DNA from: Candidatus Sulfurimonas marisnigri
GTDB lineage: Bacteria; Campylobacterota; Campylobacteria; Campylobacterales; Sulfurimonadaceae
Direction: 5' to 3'
Assembly: GCF_015265475.1 (NCBI RefSeq)
Contig: NZ_CP054493.1
Span: forward strand, 744,001-808,000
DNA: 64,000 bases
Of this stretch, positions 1-7,563 are shown piece by piece. Every line of letters begins with the position of its first letter. Within the stretch, counting starts at the first letter, position 1. A program made the position numbers and the translations under genes. A model generated the notes under the pieces. That model did not search any database. It was given only the letters and a program-made list of their open reading frames with translations, and was not told where the DNA came from.

Positions 1-347
1 TTCTCACTATGTAAGACTTCTTTCTTTGTAGTGAATGACAAGGCATCTAAGTCTTTTTCTCCAGTTCGTATACGTTCTACTTCAAGTACTGGGGTAACCC
101 ACATTTTACCTGTACCATGTTCGATATCCTGTGCATTAGCACGAATAGCTTCCATAGCCTTCTCTTTATGAATAGTGTCTGCTACTACAATCACAATTAA
201 TACTTTTTCAATTAGCTTATTTTCTTTATTGAAGCATCCTTTACCAACAACATTAGTAATAGTAATACCATGAATCTTTTCATCGTGAAGACCTTGTACT
301 ACATCATCGATTACTGATGGATTTAAAACGGCATTTATCTGAAACAT
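1..347 (-). CDS. P-II family regulatory protein, variant T-loop (3' end outside window)
   Basis: About 115 residues can be read leftward from an ATG at 347; the stop lies beyond base 1. The C-terminal half carries the P-II signature GTGKMWVTPVLEVERIRTGE, and the N-terminal half has the usual first beta-alpha-beta unit (GLHDEKIHGITITNVVGKG). P-II proteins are trimers that sense nitrogen and energy state and bind partners such as AmtB through a long T-loop. Here the loop between GKG and the VLIVIVVAD strand is about ten residues shorter than in GlnB/GlnK and lacks the uridylylated Tyr. It may be a P-II-like paralogue with a different partner. Family membership is clear; the partner is unknown. 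Confidence 0.8.
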   Translation of the reverse strand, partial: MFQINAVLNPSVIDDVVQGLHDEKIHGITITNVVGKGCFNKENKLIEKVLIVIVVADTIHKEKAMEAIRANAQDIEHGTGKMWVTPVLEVERIRTGEKDLDALSFTTKKEVLHSE

Positions 348-1183
348 TTGGAATCCTTTATGTTTAAAATTATTAACGACTACAAAATAGTTTTGTTATG
401 GAAATTTTTATCATTAATACTGTTAAGTTAACTTAAATATACGAGGTATGATTTACTGATTAAGTTAAAATTTAGGTTATGGAAACACTCCTAATAATTG
501 GAAAACTAATTTTTGTAACAATCCTCAAATACAGGGTAGGTCGAATATGCAATACCTTTTAGATAGAAGAAATGATTGATATGAAAGATATGTTCTCTTG
601 ATAATAGTTATAATATATCATTAAAATTACATAAAGGATTGTTACTTTTTGTAACTATAGTTTCATCTGGTTACAGATGATAAATAAATAATATTAGAAT
701 AAAGTCATTGCCAATTATAAATAACTTTGATACTTTAAAATGCTTGACTGTCTTGTTTCCTCGTTATTTTGTGATTGCTGATTTGGTCATAAAAGAGTAA
801 AAAAAGCTTTCTACTGCGGTATTACATCGTAATAACTCTTATTTAAATGCTTTGGATAATCATGTACCATAGTTTATATTAGATAAATCGTTAATTTTCA
901 TTTCTTCACTTTCTTTTAGCCATTAAATTTATTTATAAATTATTTTTAATATATTAAGTTAAAGAAAAGTCAAAGGTTTTTCAAGTAAAGTCCATATTGA
1001 AAAACATAAATGTAGCTGATAAAAAATTTGTTATGCTAATAAAAAATGTGTTATGAATACTATAAATAACTTTTCTTAAGATTATTTTGCATATAGTGTT
1101 TTTAATGCTACATTGCTAATTATTAGTTATGATAATTTTATCATGACTAATATCTATGTTTAAGTCATCATATGGAGTAAAAA
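348..1183. other. Intergenic stretch with no supported gene
   Basis: This gap lies between the divergent P-II-like gene and the oxidoreductase operon. All frames are broken by stops and no RNA gene was recognised. A short leftward frame near 790-870 could be a decayed gene fragment, but it matches no family I can name. A promoter for the oxidoreductase operon must lie towards the right end; GGAG at 1174-1177 is the ribosome site for the first gene. Confidence 0.4.
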
Positions 1184-1411
1184 ATGTATTATGTAGCAAA
1201 AGTTAATTCAGACATGTGTGCTGAGCATAAATGTAATATGTGTACACTATATTGTCCAGAAGCGAATACGCTGATGTTCAATAAAGATGGGAATACATCT
1301 TGGGTAGATGAAGATAGATGTAAAGGCTGTGCACTTTGTGTGTACGTGTGTACTGACATGCTTAGTCGAGATTGTATTTCGATGGAAATGGTTCATGGTA
1401 AAGAAGAGTAA
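1184..1411 (+). CDS. porD: 2-oxoacid:ferredoxin oxidoreductase delta subunit, 4Fe-4S ferredoxin type
   Basis: This 75-residue iron-sulfur subunit carries electrons from the thiamine-diphosphate site to external ferredoxin in a pyruvate-type oxidoreductase. Two cluster motifs are visible: C12-x4-C17-x2-C20-x3-C24-P and C46-x2-C49-x2-C52-x3-C56. The first has an extra two residues between its first cysteines. It is the first gene of a five-gene operon and has a good GGAG site 7 bases upstream of the ATG. The delta subunit is separate here, as in the five-subunit enzymes of Hydrogenobacter and Aquifex. Whether pyruvate or 2-oxoglutarate is the substrate cannot be read from this subunit. Confidence 0.78.
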   Translation: MYYVAKVNSDMCAEHKCNMCTLYCPEANTLMFNKDGNTSWVDEDRCKGCALCVYVCTDMLSRDCISMEMVHGKEE

Positions 1412-1469
1412 GTCTATAAATTATATTTAATTAAAACTTATACTATAAAAAAAATTCATAGGAGAACTT

Positions 1470-2039
1470 ATGGCAAATCAAGGCCCAGCGTATTATTCAC
1501 CGTATCCAACGGCTGTATATGAAGGTGTAATTACACCACCAGAAGGAAAAGCACTTTTATTAACCGAGGTGGTTGATGAAGAAATTGCAATGAGAGAAAT
1601 TGCAAAAGTTATGTTGACAAGTGAAAATGCAACTATTTTCCCTGGTCCACAAGTATTATATGGTTTCAATGAAGAAGCTAAGAAAAAAGCTAAACTTATC
1701 AAAGAGATGGCAGAAGTTCTTAATTCTAAAATGATTCCAATGTACGATTATAGACCAAAGTATCCAAAGATTGATGCTGAAGTTGAGATTAATCCAAATC
1801 ATCCAAACTTAACAATTTGGCATAACAATATTAAAGCAGCAATCTTTATTGGTGTTCATTGTCATTATGCAAATGTTGCTTTAAAGATTGTAAGAGCAGA
1901 AACAGACTGTTATACAATCGCGATTTGTGGTTTGTCAGGGCATGAAGATGCAATGGCTACATTAAGAGACCAGCATTCTTCAGAGCTTGAGAAATTCATC
2001 AAAATAGCTAGAGAAGTTAAAGCTGAGCTTGGTAAATAG
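1470..2039 (+). CDS. 2-oxoacid:ferredoxin oxidoreductase fifth (epsilon-type) subunit, CODH beta-subunit-like
   Basis: This is a 189-residue soluble protein without cysteine cluster motifs. It resembles the family labelled carbon monoxide dehydrogenase beta subunit-like, which forms the extra subunit of five-subunit pyruvate or 2-oxoglutarate:ferredoxin oxidoreductases (ForE/PorE of Hydrogenobacter). Features include a conserved-looking N-terminal region (GPAYYSPYPTAVYEG) and a central IFPGPQVLYG. Its place between the delta and alpha genes, with 58 and 13 base gaps, supports membership of the complex. A structural or substrate-binding role is inferred. The assignment rests on recalled family resemblance and context. 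Confidence 0.65.
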   Translation: MANQGPAYYSPYPTAVYEGVITPPEGKALLLTEVVDEEIAMREIAKVMLTSENATIFPGPQVLYGFNEEAKKKAKLIKEMAEVLNSKMIPMYDYRPKYPKIDAEVEINPNHPNLTIWHNNIKAAIFIGVHCHYANVALKIVRAETDCYTIAICGLSGHEDAMATLRDQHSSELEKFIKIAREVKAELGK

Positions 2040-2052
2040 GTAGGAGATAATA

Positions 2053-3255
2053 ATGAGTAAAATTACTGATATGACAAAAACACATAATTGGTCTGGACAA
2101 AAATTAGTTACAGCAGACCATTTACTTTTCGATGCTCCAAGAGAAAAACACTTTATGACTGGTTCTGAAGTTTTAAAAGAAGCCGTTAAAAGATGTACAG
2201 TTGATGCATCTGTATCATACCCTATTACGCCACAATCTGAAGCAGCTCACCTTATAGGTGAACTATGGGCAGAAGGTTATGTAGGTGTATACTTTAGAGG
2301 TGAGAATGAATTTGGTGTTATGTCTGAAGTTGCTGGTTGTGCGATGGCCGGTGCTAGAACAATTACAACGACTTCAGGTCCAGGTACACTAAGAGCAATG
2401 GAAAACTTTGCTCAGTGGTCTGGTACAAGAATTCCATGTCAACTTATCCTTATGGCTCGTGGTATTAATTCACCACTTACAATTCAGCCGGATAACTTAG
2501 AAGTTTCATATATGCTAGAAACTGGTTGTCAGATTTGGTATGCTGAAAACGTACAAGAACTTTTTGATATGTCAATTGCAGCATTTATCGTAGCTGAAAA
2601 ACCTGATGTTCATGTTCCAATTATTACAGTTGTTGATGGATTCTTTGTATCTCATACTCGTGAAGCAGTAATGCTTCCAGCTGATGATATTGCACTTTTT
2701 CCATATGAGCCATATAAATCTCCACTACCTCCGATTGATTCAGAAACACCTCCGGGACGTTTCCTAAGAGATCCATTTGTAATGAAGTCTAACTATATTT
2801 CTTATGCTACACATGCTAGTTGGCAATGGGAAGTTAGATCTGCGGTTGAGCGTTCACGTCCATACGCTAAACATTTCCTTAATGGTCTTGTACATGTTAC
2901 TGGTGAAGAAGATGCTGAGATTGCATTTGTTACTTGTGGTACTGCTTCTAATCAAGCTAAAGAAGCACATAGAGAATTAATGAAACTGGGAATTAAGACT
3001 AAAGTTATTAAACTAAGAACTATTAGACCTTTCCCGACAGAAGAACTTATTGAAGCTTTAGAAGGTGTAAAAAATGTATTTGTACCTGAATTTAATGTTG
3101 TTGGTTGGCTAGAAAAAGAAGTAAAAACTGCACTTTATAAAAAGTCTGACGCTGATGTTGTCGGCGGACCAAGAGTTGCTGGTGGTATGAGTATGCCTGC
3201 TGAAGCAATCATTCAAGAAGTTATGGAAAAAATTAACCCTGGAAAAGGAGCATAA
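2053..3255 (+). CDS. porA: 2-oxoacid:ferredoxin oxidoreductase alpha subunit (pyruvate type)
   Basis: This 400-residue alpha subunit belongs to the enzyme that interconverts acetyl-CoA plus CO2 and pyruvate (or succinyl-CoA and 2-oxoglutarate) with reduced ferredoxin. It carries the domain I motif SYPITPQSEAAH, the GARTITTTSGPG segment that contacts the cofactor, and the C-terminal transketolase-like domain (IKLRTIRPFP). The length matches PorA (about 400 residues) better than OorA (about 375). It lies 13 bases after the fifth-subunit gene and one base before the beta gene, with GGAGA before its ATG. In a Campylobacterota autotroph this would serve the reductive TCA cycle. The substrate is inferred, not seen. 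Confidence 0.8.
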   Translation: MSKITDMTKTHNWSGQKLVTADHLLFDAPREKHFMTGSEVLKEAVKRCTVDASVSYPITPQSEAAHLIGELWAEGYVGVYFRGENEFGVMSEVAGCAMAGARTITTTSGPGTLRAMENFAQWSGTRIPCQLILMARGINSPLTIQPDNLEVSYMLETGCQIWYAENVQELFDMSIAAFIVAEKPDVHVPIITVVDGFFVSHTREAVMLPADDIALFPYEPYKSPLPPIDSETPPGRFLRDPFVMKSNYISYATHASWQWEVRSAVERSRPYAKHFLNGLVHVTGEEDAEIAFVTCGTASNQAKEAHRELMKLGIKTKVIKLRTIRPFPTEELIEALEGVKNVFVPEFNVVGWLEKEVKTALYKKSDADVVGGPRVAGGMSMPAEAIIQEVMEKINPGKGA

Positions 3256-3256
3256 C

Positions 3257-4126
3257 ATGGCAATAGATATATATAAAATCAATCCAGAATTTAGAGACAT
3301 TATGCCTCAAGAGATCCTTGATCTTGAGGAAAAGGCTACATGGGCTGAAAATGCGGTCAAACCACGTGGTATTAAGGAGCTTCCAGAAACAAAGGAGTTA
3401 CTTGAAGAGCACTCTTTATGTGCTGGTTGTCCAGAAGCTGCTGCATTAAGATATGTGCTATCAGCACTACCTAAACCTGAAGAGACTATTATTGTTAACT
3501 CAACAGGTTGTACATCTTTAATGTTCCCACATATCGCACTTCATACTGTGCATTCACTTTTTGGTAACCAAAATGCAGTTGCAACTGGTATCAAAAGAGT
3601 ATTAGATTGGAGATTTCCAGATACTGAAAAAGATGTTGTTGTTCTAGCAGGTGATGGTGCTACTGTTGATATCGGTCTTGACTATACACTTCAATCATTT
3701 TTTAGACAAGAAAACATAACGACTATCTGTTTTGATAACGAAGTGTATGCAAATACAGGTGGACAAGAGTCTGGTGCAACTCCAAAAGGTCAAGTCTTTA
3801 AAATGGCACCAACTGGTAAAAAGTTTGAAAAAGTAAAAATGTGGGAACTTGCTGTTACATCTGGCTGTCATTACTCTATAAATATGACAGCTTCTGCACC
3901 AAAAGCAGTTGCTAAAGCAGTAAGAGAAGCAATTTTAATTGCTAGAGAAATTGGACCGACATTCCTTAACATTTACACGCCTTGTATTCTTGAAATTGGA
4001 TTAAATGCAAATGAAGGACTTAGGGAAATGAAAGAACAGGACAAAGAAAGATTTGCATCGTTCAAGTATGTTTCACCAGAAGCAGAAGAATTCTTAGTAA
4101 AATGTAAAGAAGAGGGGCGTTTATAA
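3257..4126 (+). CDS. porB: 2-oxoacid:ferredoxin oxidoreductase beta subunit, thiamine-diphosphate binding
   Basis: This 289-residue beta subunit binds thiamine diphosphate and one 4Fe-4S cluster. C55-A-G-C58 starts the cluster ligands and VVLAGDGATVDIG, with the following DNEVYANTGGQ, is the diphosphate/magnesium motif. The phrase YANTGGQESGATPKG is typical of the pyruvate-type beta chain. The ATG starts one base after the alpha stop, with GGAG upstream, and the gene overlaps the gamma gene by one base. The first 45 residues before the cysteine motif are longer than in the shortest homologues. The subunit identity is sure; substrate preference is not. Confidence 0.85.
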   Translation: MAIDIYKINPEFRDIMPQEILDLEEKATWAENAVKPRGIKELPETKELLEEHSLCAGCPEAAALRYVLSALPKPEETIIVNSTGCTSLMFPHIALHTVHSLFGNQNAVATGIKRVLDWRFPDTEKDVVVLAGDGATVDIGLDYTLQSFFRQENITTICFDNEVYANTGGQESGATPKGQVFKMAPTGKKFEKVKMWELAVTSGCHYSINMTASAPKAVAKAVREAILIAREIGPTFLNIYTPCILEIGLNANEGLREMKEQDKERFASFKYVSPEAEEFLVKCKEEGRL

Positions 4127-4830
4127 TGGCAAAAGATTCAATAAAAATAAGAATGCCTGCTTTAGGTGGGCAAGGGGCGGTTACTGCTGCGCATATTGCG
4201 GCAACTGCAGCGGATACAGACGGTTACTATGCGGTATCTAATCCGTTTTTTGGTGCTGAAAAAAGAATGGCTCCATCTGAGAGTTATGCAAGAATTGGTA
4301 CGGTGCCTATTTACGACAGAGGTGAAGTTATCTATCCAGATATTGTAATGATTTATCACCCACAAGTTATTACTATGGGTAAATCATACACAATGCCTTT
4401 TTATGCTGGTATTAAAGAAAATGGACTGGTTATTATCAACAGTGATACAGATCTTTTGACTGACACAGATAAAAAAATATTAGATGACTTGAATGTAAAA
4501 GTTCTTACTAGAGACTTCACTAAGTTTGCTATTGAGCAAGCAGGAACTGAACTTGCTACTAATATGGCAATGTTAGGTGCACTGTTTGGAGCGTTAGGAA
4601 CTGTTAGTAAATCTGCTATTGAAGAAGGTATCAAAGATAGATTCCTTAAAAAATATACAGCTTCGGGTGGTACAGCTACACTTGACTCAGCGATTGAGAA
4701 AAAGTTTAAAAAGAAGATGGATCTTATCCAGAAAAATCTTGATACTGCATCAGCAGCATTTGACTTGACTGCTGAATGGTGTAAAGAAGTTGGTTTTGAA
4801 CAAATGTTGGAAGCTCCAAAAAAACACTAG
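4126..4830 (+). CDS. porG: 2-oxoacid:ferredoxin oxidoreductase gamma subunit
   Basis: This 234-residue gamma subunit is the CoA-binding domain that completes the catalytic core. The N-terminal MPALGGQGAVTAAHI matches the G-GGQG-v family motif, followed by FFGAEKRMAPSESYARI, the usual gamma-chain segment. It overlaps the beta gene by one base and ends the operon just before a strong hairpin (4838-4863). About 45 C-terminal residues extend beyond short homologues and form a charged helix. The gene order delta-epsilon-alpha-beta-gamma differs from the gamma-delta-alpha-beta order of four-subunit enzymes in Helicobacter. Confidence 0.82.
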   Translation: MAKDSIKIRMPALGGQGAVTAAHIAATAADTDGYYAVSNPFFGAEKRMAPSESYARIGTVPIYDRGEVIYPDIVMIYHPQVITMGKSYTMPFYAGIKENGLVIINSDTDLLTDTDKKILDDLNVKVLTRDFTKFAIEQAGTELATNMAMLGALFGALGTVSKSAIEEGIKDRFLKKYTASGGTATLDSAIEKKFKKKMDLIQKNLDTASAAFDLTAEWCKEVGFEQMLEAPKKH

Positions 4831-4837
4831 ATAATAT

Positions 4838-4863
4838 AACAACTGTGCTTTTGCACAGTTGTT
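4838..4863 (+). terminator. Hairpin after the oxidoreductase operon
   Basis: A perfect 11-bp stem (AACAACTGTGC) with a TTTT loop lies 7 bases after the porG stop. No clear U-run follows, so it may work as a processing or stabilising hairpin rather than a canonical intrinsic terminator. Its position marks the end of the operon. Confidence 0.7.
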
Positions 4864-4943
4864 ACTGTAACACTACATAAGATACTTTACGCATTTTCAA
4901 ATGTAACTCTACTCAATTAAAATCAAACTTTTAAGGTATAAGC

Positions 4944-5915
4944 ATGATACAATCATTTGTTATTACGGGATTTTTAGGTGTTGGTAAAACCACCATGCTT
5001 ATTAATACGGTCAAAAAATATTTTAGTGATAAAAAAGTCGCTATTGTGGTAAATGAGTTTGGAGATATTGGCGTAGATGGCAATATACTAAGCAATGTAT
5101 ACAGTGAAGTACTTGAAATATCAGAAGGGTGTATCTGTTGTCAATTAGCTGAAGAGTTTGAAAGTGGTGTTATCGAGATTATGAATAAATATAACCCTGA
5201 GATAATATTCGTAGAGACCTCAGGTGCATCTGAGCCTTTTCCTATCTTTTTATCTTTACAAAGCCTTGGTATTGCTGTTGAAGGTGTAATTTGTGTTGTT
5301 GATTCTAAAAACATAGCTTCGTACATAGATAACTCAACTGCCAAATATCAAATTGGTGGCTCAAATATAATTGTGTTAAATAAGACTGATTTAGTGACAG
5401 ATGATGAATTAGAAACTGTAAAGAAAGATCTCATTGAAATCAAAAAAGAATACAATATTAGAAATAATCTTACTGGTAAAACTATATTTGATAGATATGT
5501 AATTGACTATGCACAACAAGGCATTGTCAACAAAGAAGTTTTTGAAGGTGTGTACAAAGTTGATGAAATTATTGGATTGGCAAAAGATTATAAACATCTT
5601 GATCACACCACAAGAGATTCAATAACTCAAAAAGTAGCTTATCTAAAAGAAAATATAGATTTTAAAGATATAGATGAAGTGTTGAATTCTCTTCCAAAAA
5701 GCATATATAGAGTGAAAGGTGTCGTAAGAACAAAAGATGTTCCAAACCCTATTGTAATTAATTATTCATTTGGTAATATCTCATATGAAGAGTTGGAAGA
5801 TTATAACGAACAATCAATCTTGATATTTATTGGAGAAGCAATAGACAATGATGTTAATCTGTTGAATAAAAAGTTTGATTTTTTAAATGTGCCTCAATTT
5901 AAAGTAAACAAGTAG
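4944..5915 (+). CDS. CobW/COG0523 family GTP-binding metallochaperone-like protein
   Basis: This 323-residue G3E-family P-loop GTPase has Walker A GFLGVGKTT (residues 9-17), the family metal site C63-I-C65-C66, ETSGASEP as switch region, and NKTD as guanine specificity motif. COG0523 proteins deliver metal ions or insert them into enzymes; subfamilies serve cobalamin, nitrile hydratase, zinc homeostasis and others. The C-terminal CobW domain is present but short and weakly conserved. It stands alone, about 110 bases after the oxidoreductase operon and beyond its hairpin. A link to that metalloenzyme is possible, but only position suggests it. Confidence 0.82.
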   Translation: MIQSFVITGFLGVGKTTMLINTVKKYFSDKKVAIVVNEFGDIGVDGNILSNVYSEVLEISEGCICCQLAEEFESGVIEIMNKYNPEIIFVETSGASEPFPIFLSLQSLGIAVEGVICVVDSKNIASYIDNSTAKYQIGGSNIIVLNKTDLVTDDELETVKKDLIEIKKEYNIRNNLTGKTIFDRYVIDYAQQGIVNKEVFEGVYKVDEIIGLAKDYKHLDHTTRDSITQKVAYLKENIDFKDIDEVLNSLPKSIYRVKGVVRTKDVPNPIVINYSFGNISYEELEDYNEQSILIFIGEAIDNDVNLLNKKFDFLNVPQFKVNK

Positions 5916-5960
5916 TCCTACAAATTTCTAATTCATGTGTAACATATTTCTTATAGGTGG

Positions 5961-6059
5961 GTGTTAACCTACATTCAAGAGTCTATAGACAACAGCAATC
6001 CATACTTATATTACGAAGTGCTAAATAAAGAGGAGCTTAAGCCTACTCTTGACTTCTGA
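5961..6059 (+). pseudogene. Possible 3' remnant of a gene (32 codons from a GTG)
   Basis: A frame reading VLTYIQESIDNSNPYLYYEV and on to a TGA has protein-like composition. It is preceded in frame by a stop at about 5936. It could be a tiny gene (GGTGG upstream of the GTG) or the tail of a lost gene. The family is not recognised. The rest of 5916-6320 shows only the 13-bp inverted repeat described separately. Confidence 0.25.
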
Positions 6060-6111
6060 TATTTGGATTAATTTATCATCCTTACATGTATAATTTATAA
6101 TACCTTCGTAT

Positions 6112-6225
6112 TATAACGCCAATTCAAGTAAGTTATTACCCTCCTAGGGCTCTTTAACCCTATATCCTTGTGAATAAACAATAGAAGTCATGTCTTGACA
6201 TCAATTCAAATTAATTGGCGTTATA
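6112..6225. repeat. 114-bp segment bounded by 13-bp perfect inverted repeats
   Basis: TATAACGCCAATT at 6112-6124 is the exact reverse complement of AATTGGCGTTATA at 6213-6225. No open frame or target-site duplication is seen. It could be a miniature transposable element or the base of a long hairpin. Confidence 0.4.
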
Positions 6226-6320
6226 TGACTGCTAGTATATTAGAAAAATGTCTAACAAGTAGTAATGTATTAAATATTTAATTTGTGAATGTAATTAAAA
6301 TAGGGAGTTTAAGTATTAAG

Positions 6321-6395
6321 TGGTGACCCCGAGGAGAATTGAACTCCTGTAACATGGATGAAAACCATGGATCCTAACCGCTAGACGACGGGGCC
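6321..6395 (-). tRNA. tRNA-Glu (anticodon TTC)
   Basis: This is a complete cloverleaf on the reverse strand: acceptor GGCCCCG pairs with CGGGGTC, anticodon stem CATGG/CCATG with loop TTTTCAT giving TTC, T-loop TTCAATT, and encoded CCA at 6321-6323. It lies 15 bases downstream of tRNA-Lys, so the two are likely cotranscribed. Confidence 0.95.
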
Positions 6396-6410
6396 ACAAA
6401 ATAAAAAAAA

Positions 6411-6486
6411 TGGTGTCCTGTGATGGATTCGAACCATCGGCCACATCATTAAAAGTGACGTGCTCTACCAGCTGAGCTAACAAGAC
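6411..6486 (-). tRNA. tRNA-Lys (anticodon TTT)
   Basis: Reverse-strand cloverleaf: acceptor GTCTTGT pairs with ACAGGAC (two G-T pairs), D-arm AGCTCAGCTGGTAGAGC, anticodon stem CGTCA/TGATG with loop CTTTTAA giving TTT, T-loop TTCGAAT, and encoded CCA at 6411-6413. It is the first gene of the two-tRNA unit. Confidence 0.95.
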
Positions 6487-6639
6487 TTGTTACAAACATA
6501 TTGTTTGTGGATGGGAATTATAGGCAAAAATATTTTCTAAGTCAAGAAAAAAAGTGGTGAATTTGCACATATTTTAAAATTTGTTCTTTATCGTCACAGT
6601 TTCGCTTAAAATTGTTACATTTTGGCTAAAATGTTGACA

Positions 6640-7563
6640 ATGAATTACTATAGTTTTGAATATGCATATCTGATACTATTGTTACTCCCTCTCATATACT
6701 GTCTATATAGATGTAAAGAGTATATGAAACCAAGATTCTTTGTACATTTGCAATTTTTGTCTTCAAAAAGAAGTTTTTTAAAGCTAGAGTGGATTCTCAA
6801 GGTCATTATTTTTATACTGCTTTGTATTGCTCTGGCTTCTCCTATAGTGATAGATAAATTTAACCCACTCAACAGACACGGTAAAGATATAGTTTTGTGT
6901 ATAGATGCCAGTGGTTCGATGAACTCATCAGGATTTGATTTTGAGAATGAACTTGGTGGAGGTGAACGGCTATCTAGATTTGAGATTACAAAAATAATAG
7001 CGAAAGAATTTATTCATAAAAGAGTTAGCGATAATATTGGAGTTGTCTTGTATGGTGACTTCGCTTTTATAGCTTCTCCTATAACCTACGAAAAAGAGAT
7101 TGTAAGTGATATGCTTAGCTATCTCTCTCAAGGGATGGCAGGGCAAAATACTGCTATTGGTGAAGCAGTGGCTATGAGTGTGAGAGCATTTAAGCACTCA
7201 ACTGCTAAAACAAAGGTGATAATACTTTTAACTGACGGCGAACATAATAGCGGAGACATTTCTCCAAAAGAAGCAATGGAGCTTGCAAAAGCGCAAAATA
7301 TTAAAATCTATACAATTGGCCTTGGCAACAAGGGTGAATCTGACGAGAAGCTTTTAGAAAAAATTGCAGATGAGAGCGGAGGTAAGTTTTACACTGCTGT
7401 CTCAGCAAAAGAGCTACAGAGTGTATATGAGCAGATTGACATATTAGAGTCATCAAAAATTAAAAGCAGAGAGTATGTGCTAAAAGATTACTACTACTGG
7501 ATAGTTTTGTTTTTTACTCTTCCTCTTTTGCTCTTCTTGTTGTTTAGAGAGATTGAAAAATGA
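6640..7563 (+). CDS. VWA-domain membrane protein, BatA-like (first Bat cluster)
   Basis: This is a 307-residue BatA-type protein: two N-terminal membrane segments, a periplasmic von Willebrand A domain with MIDAS motif DASGSMNSS and LLTDGEHNSG, and a C-terminal membrane helix followed by basic residues. Bat proteins work with MoxR ATPases in envelope stress or in assembling other complexes. TTG at 6622 and ATG at 6631 are in-frame alternatives; 6640 aligns best with the paralogue at 21140 (both begin with an acidic/aromatic stretch before the first helix). It overlaps the next gene by four bases. A second copy of this gene type lies at 21140-22069. Confidence 0.85.
   Translation: MNYYSFEYAYLILLLLPLIYCLYRCKEYMKPRFFVHLQFLSSKRSFLKLEWILKVIIFILLCIALASPIVIDKFNPLNRHGKDIVLCIDASGSMNSSGFDFENELGGGERLSRFEITKIIAKEFIHKRVSDNIGVVLYGDFAFIASPITYEKEIVSDMLSYLSQGMAGQNTAIGEAVAMSVRAFKHSTAKTKVIILLTDGEHNSGDISPKEAMELAKAQNIKIYTIGLGNKGESDEKLLEKIADESGGKFYTAVSAKELQSVYEQIDILESSKIKSREYVLKDYYYWIVLFFTLPLLLFLLFREIEK

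Noticed and set aside
6321-6486. tRNA genes as the integration site of an element
   Set aside because: No duplicated tRNA 3' end or integrase is nearby; the element with att repeats is at hsrA instead.
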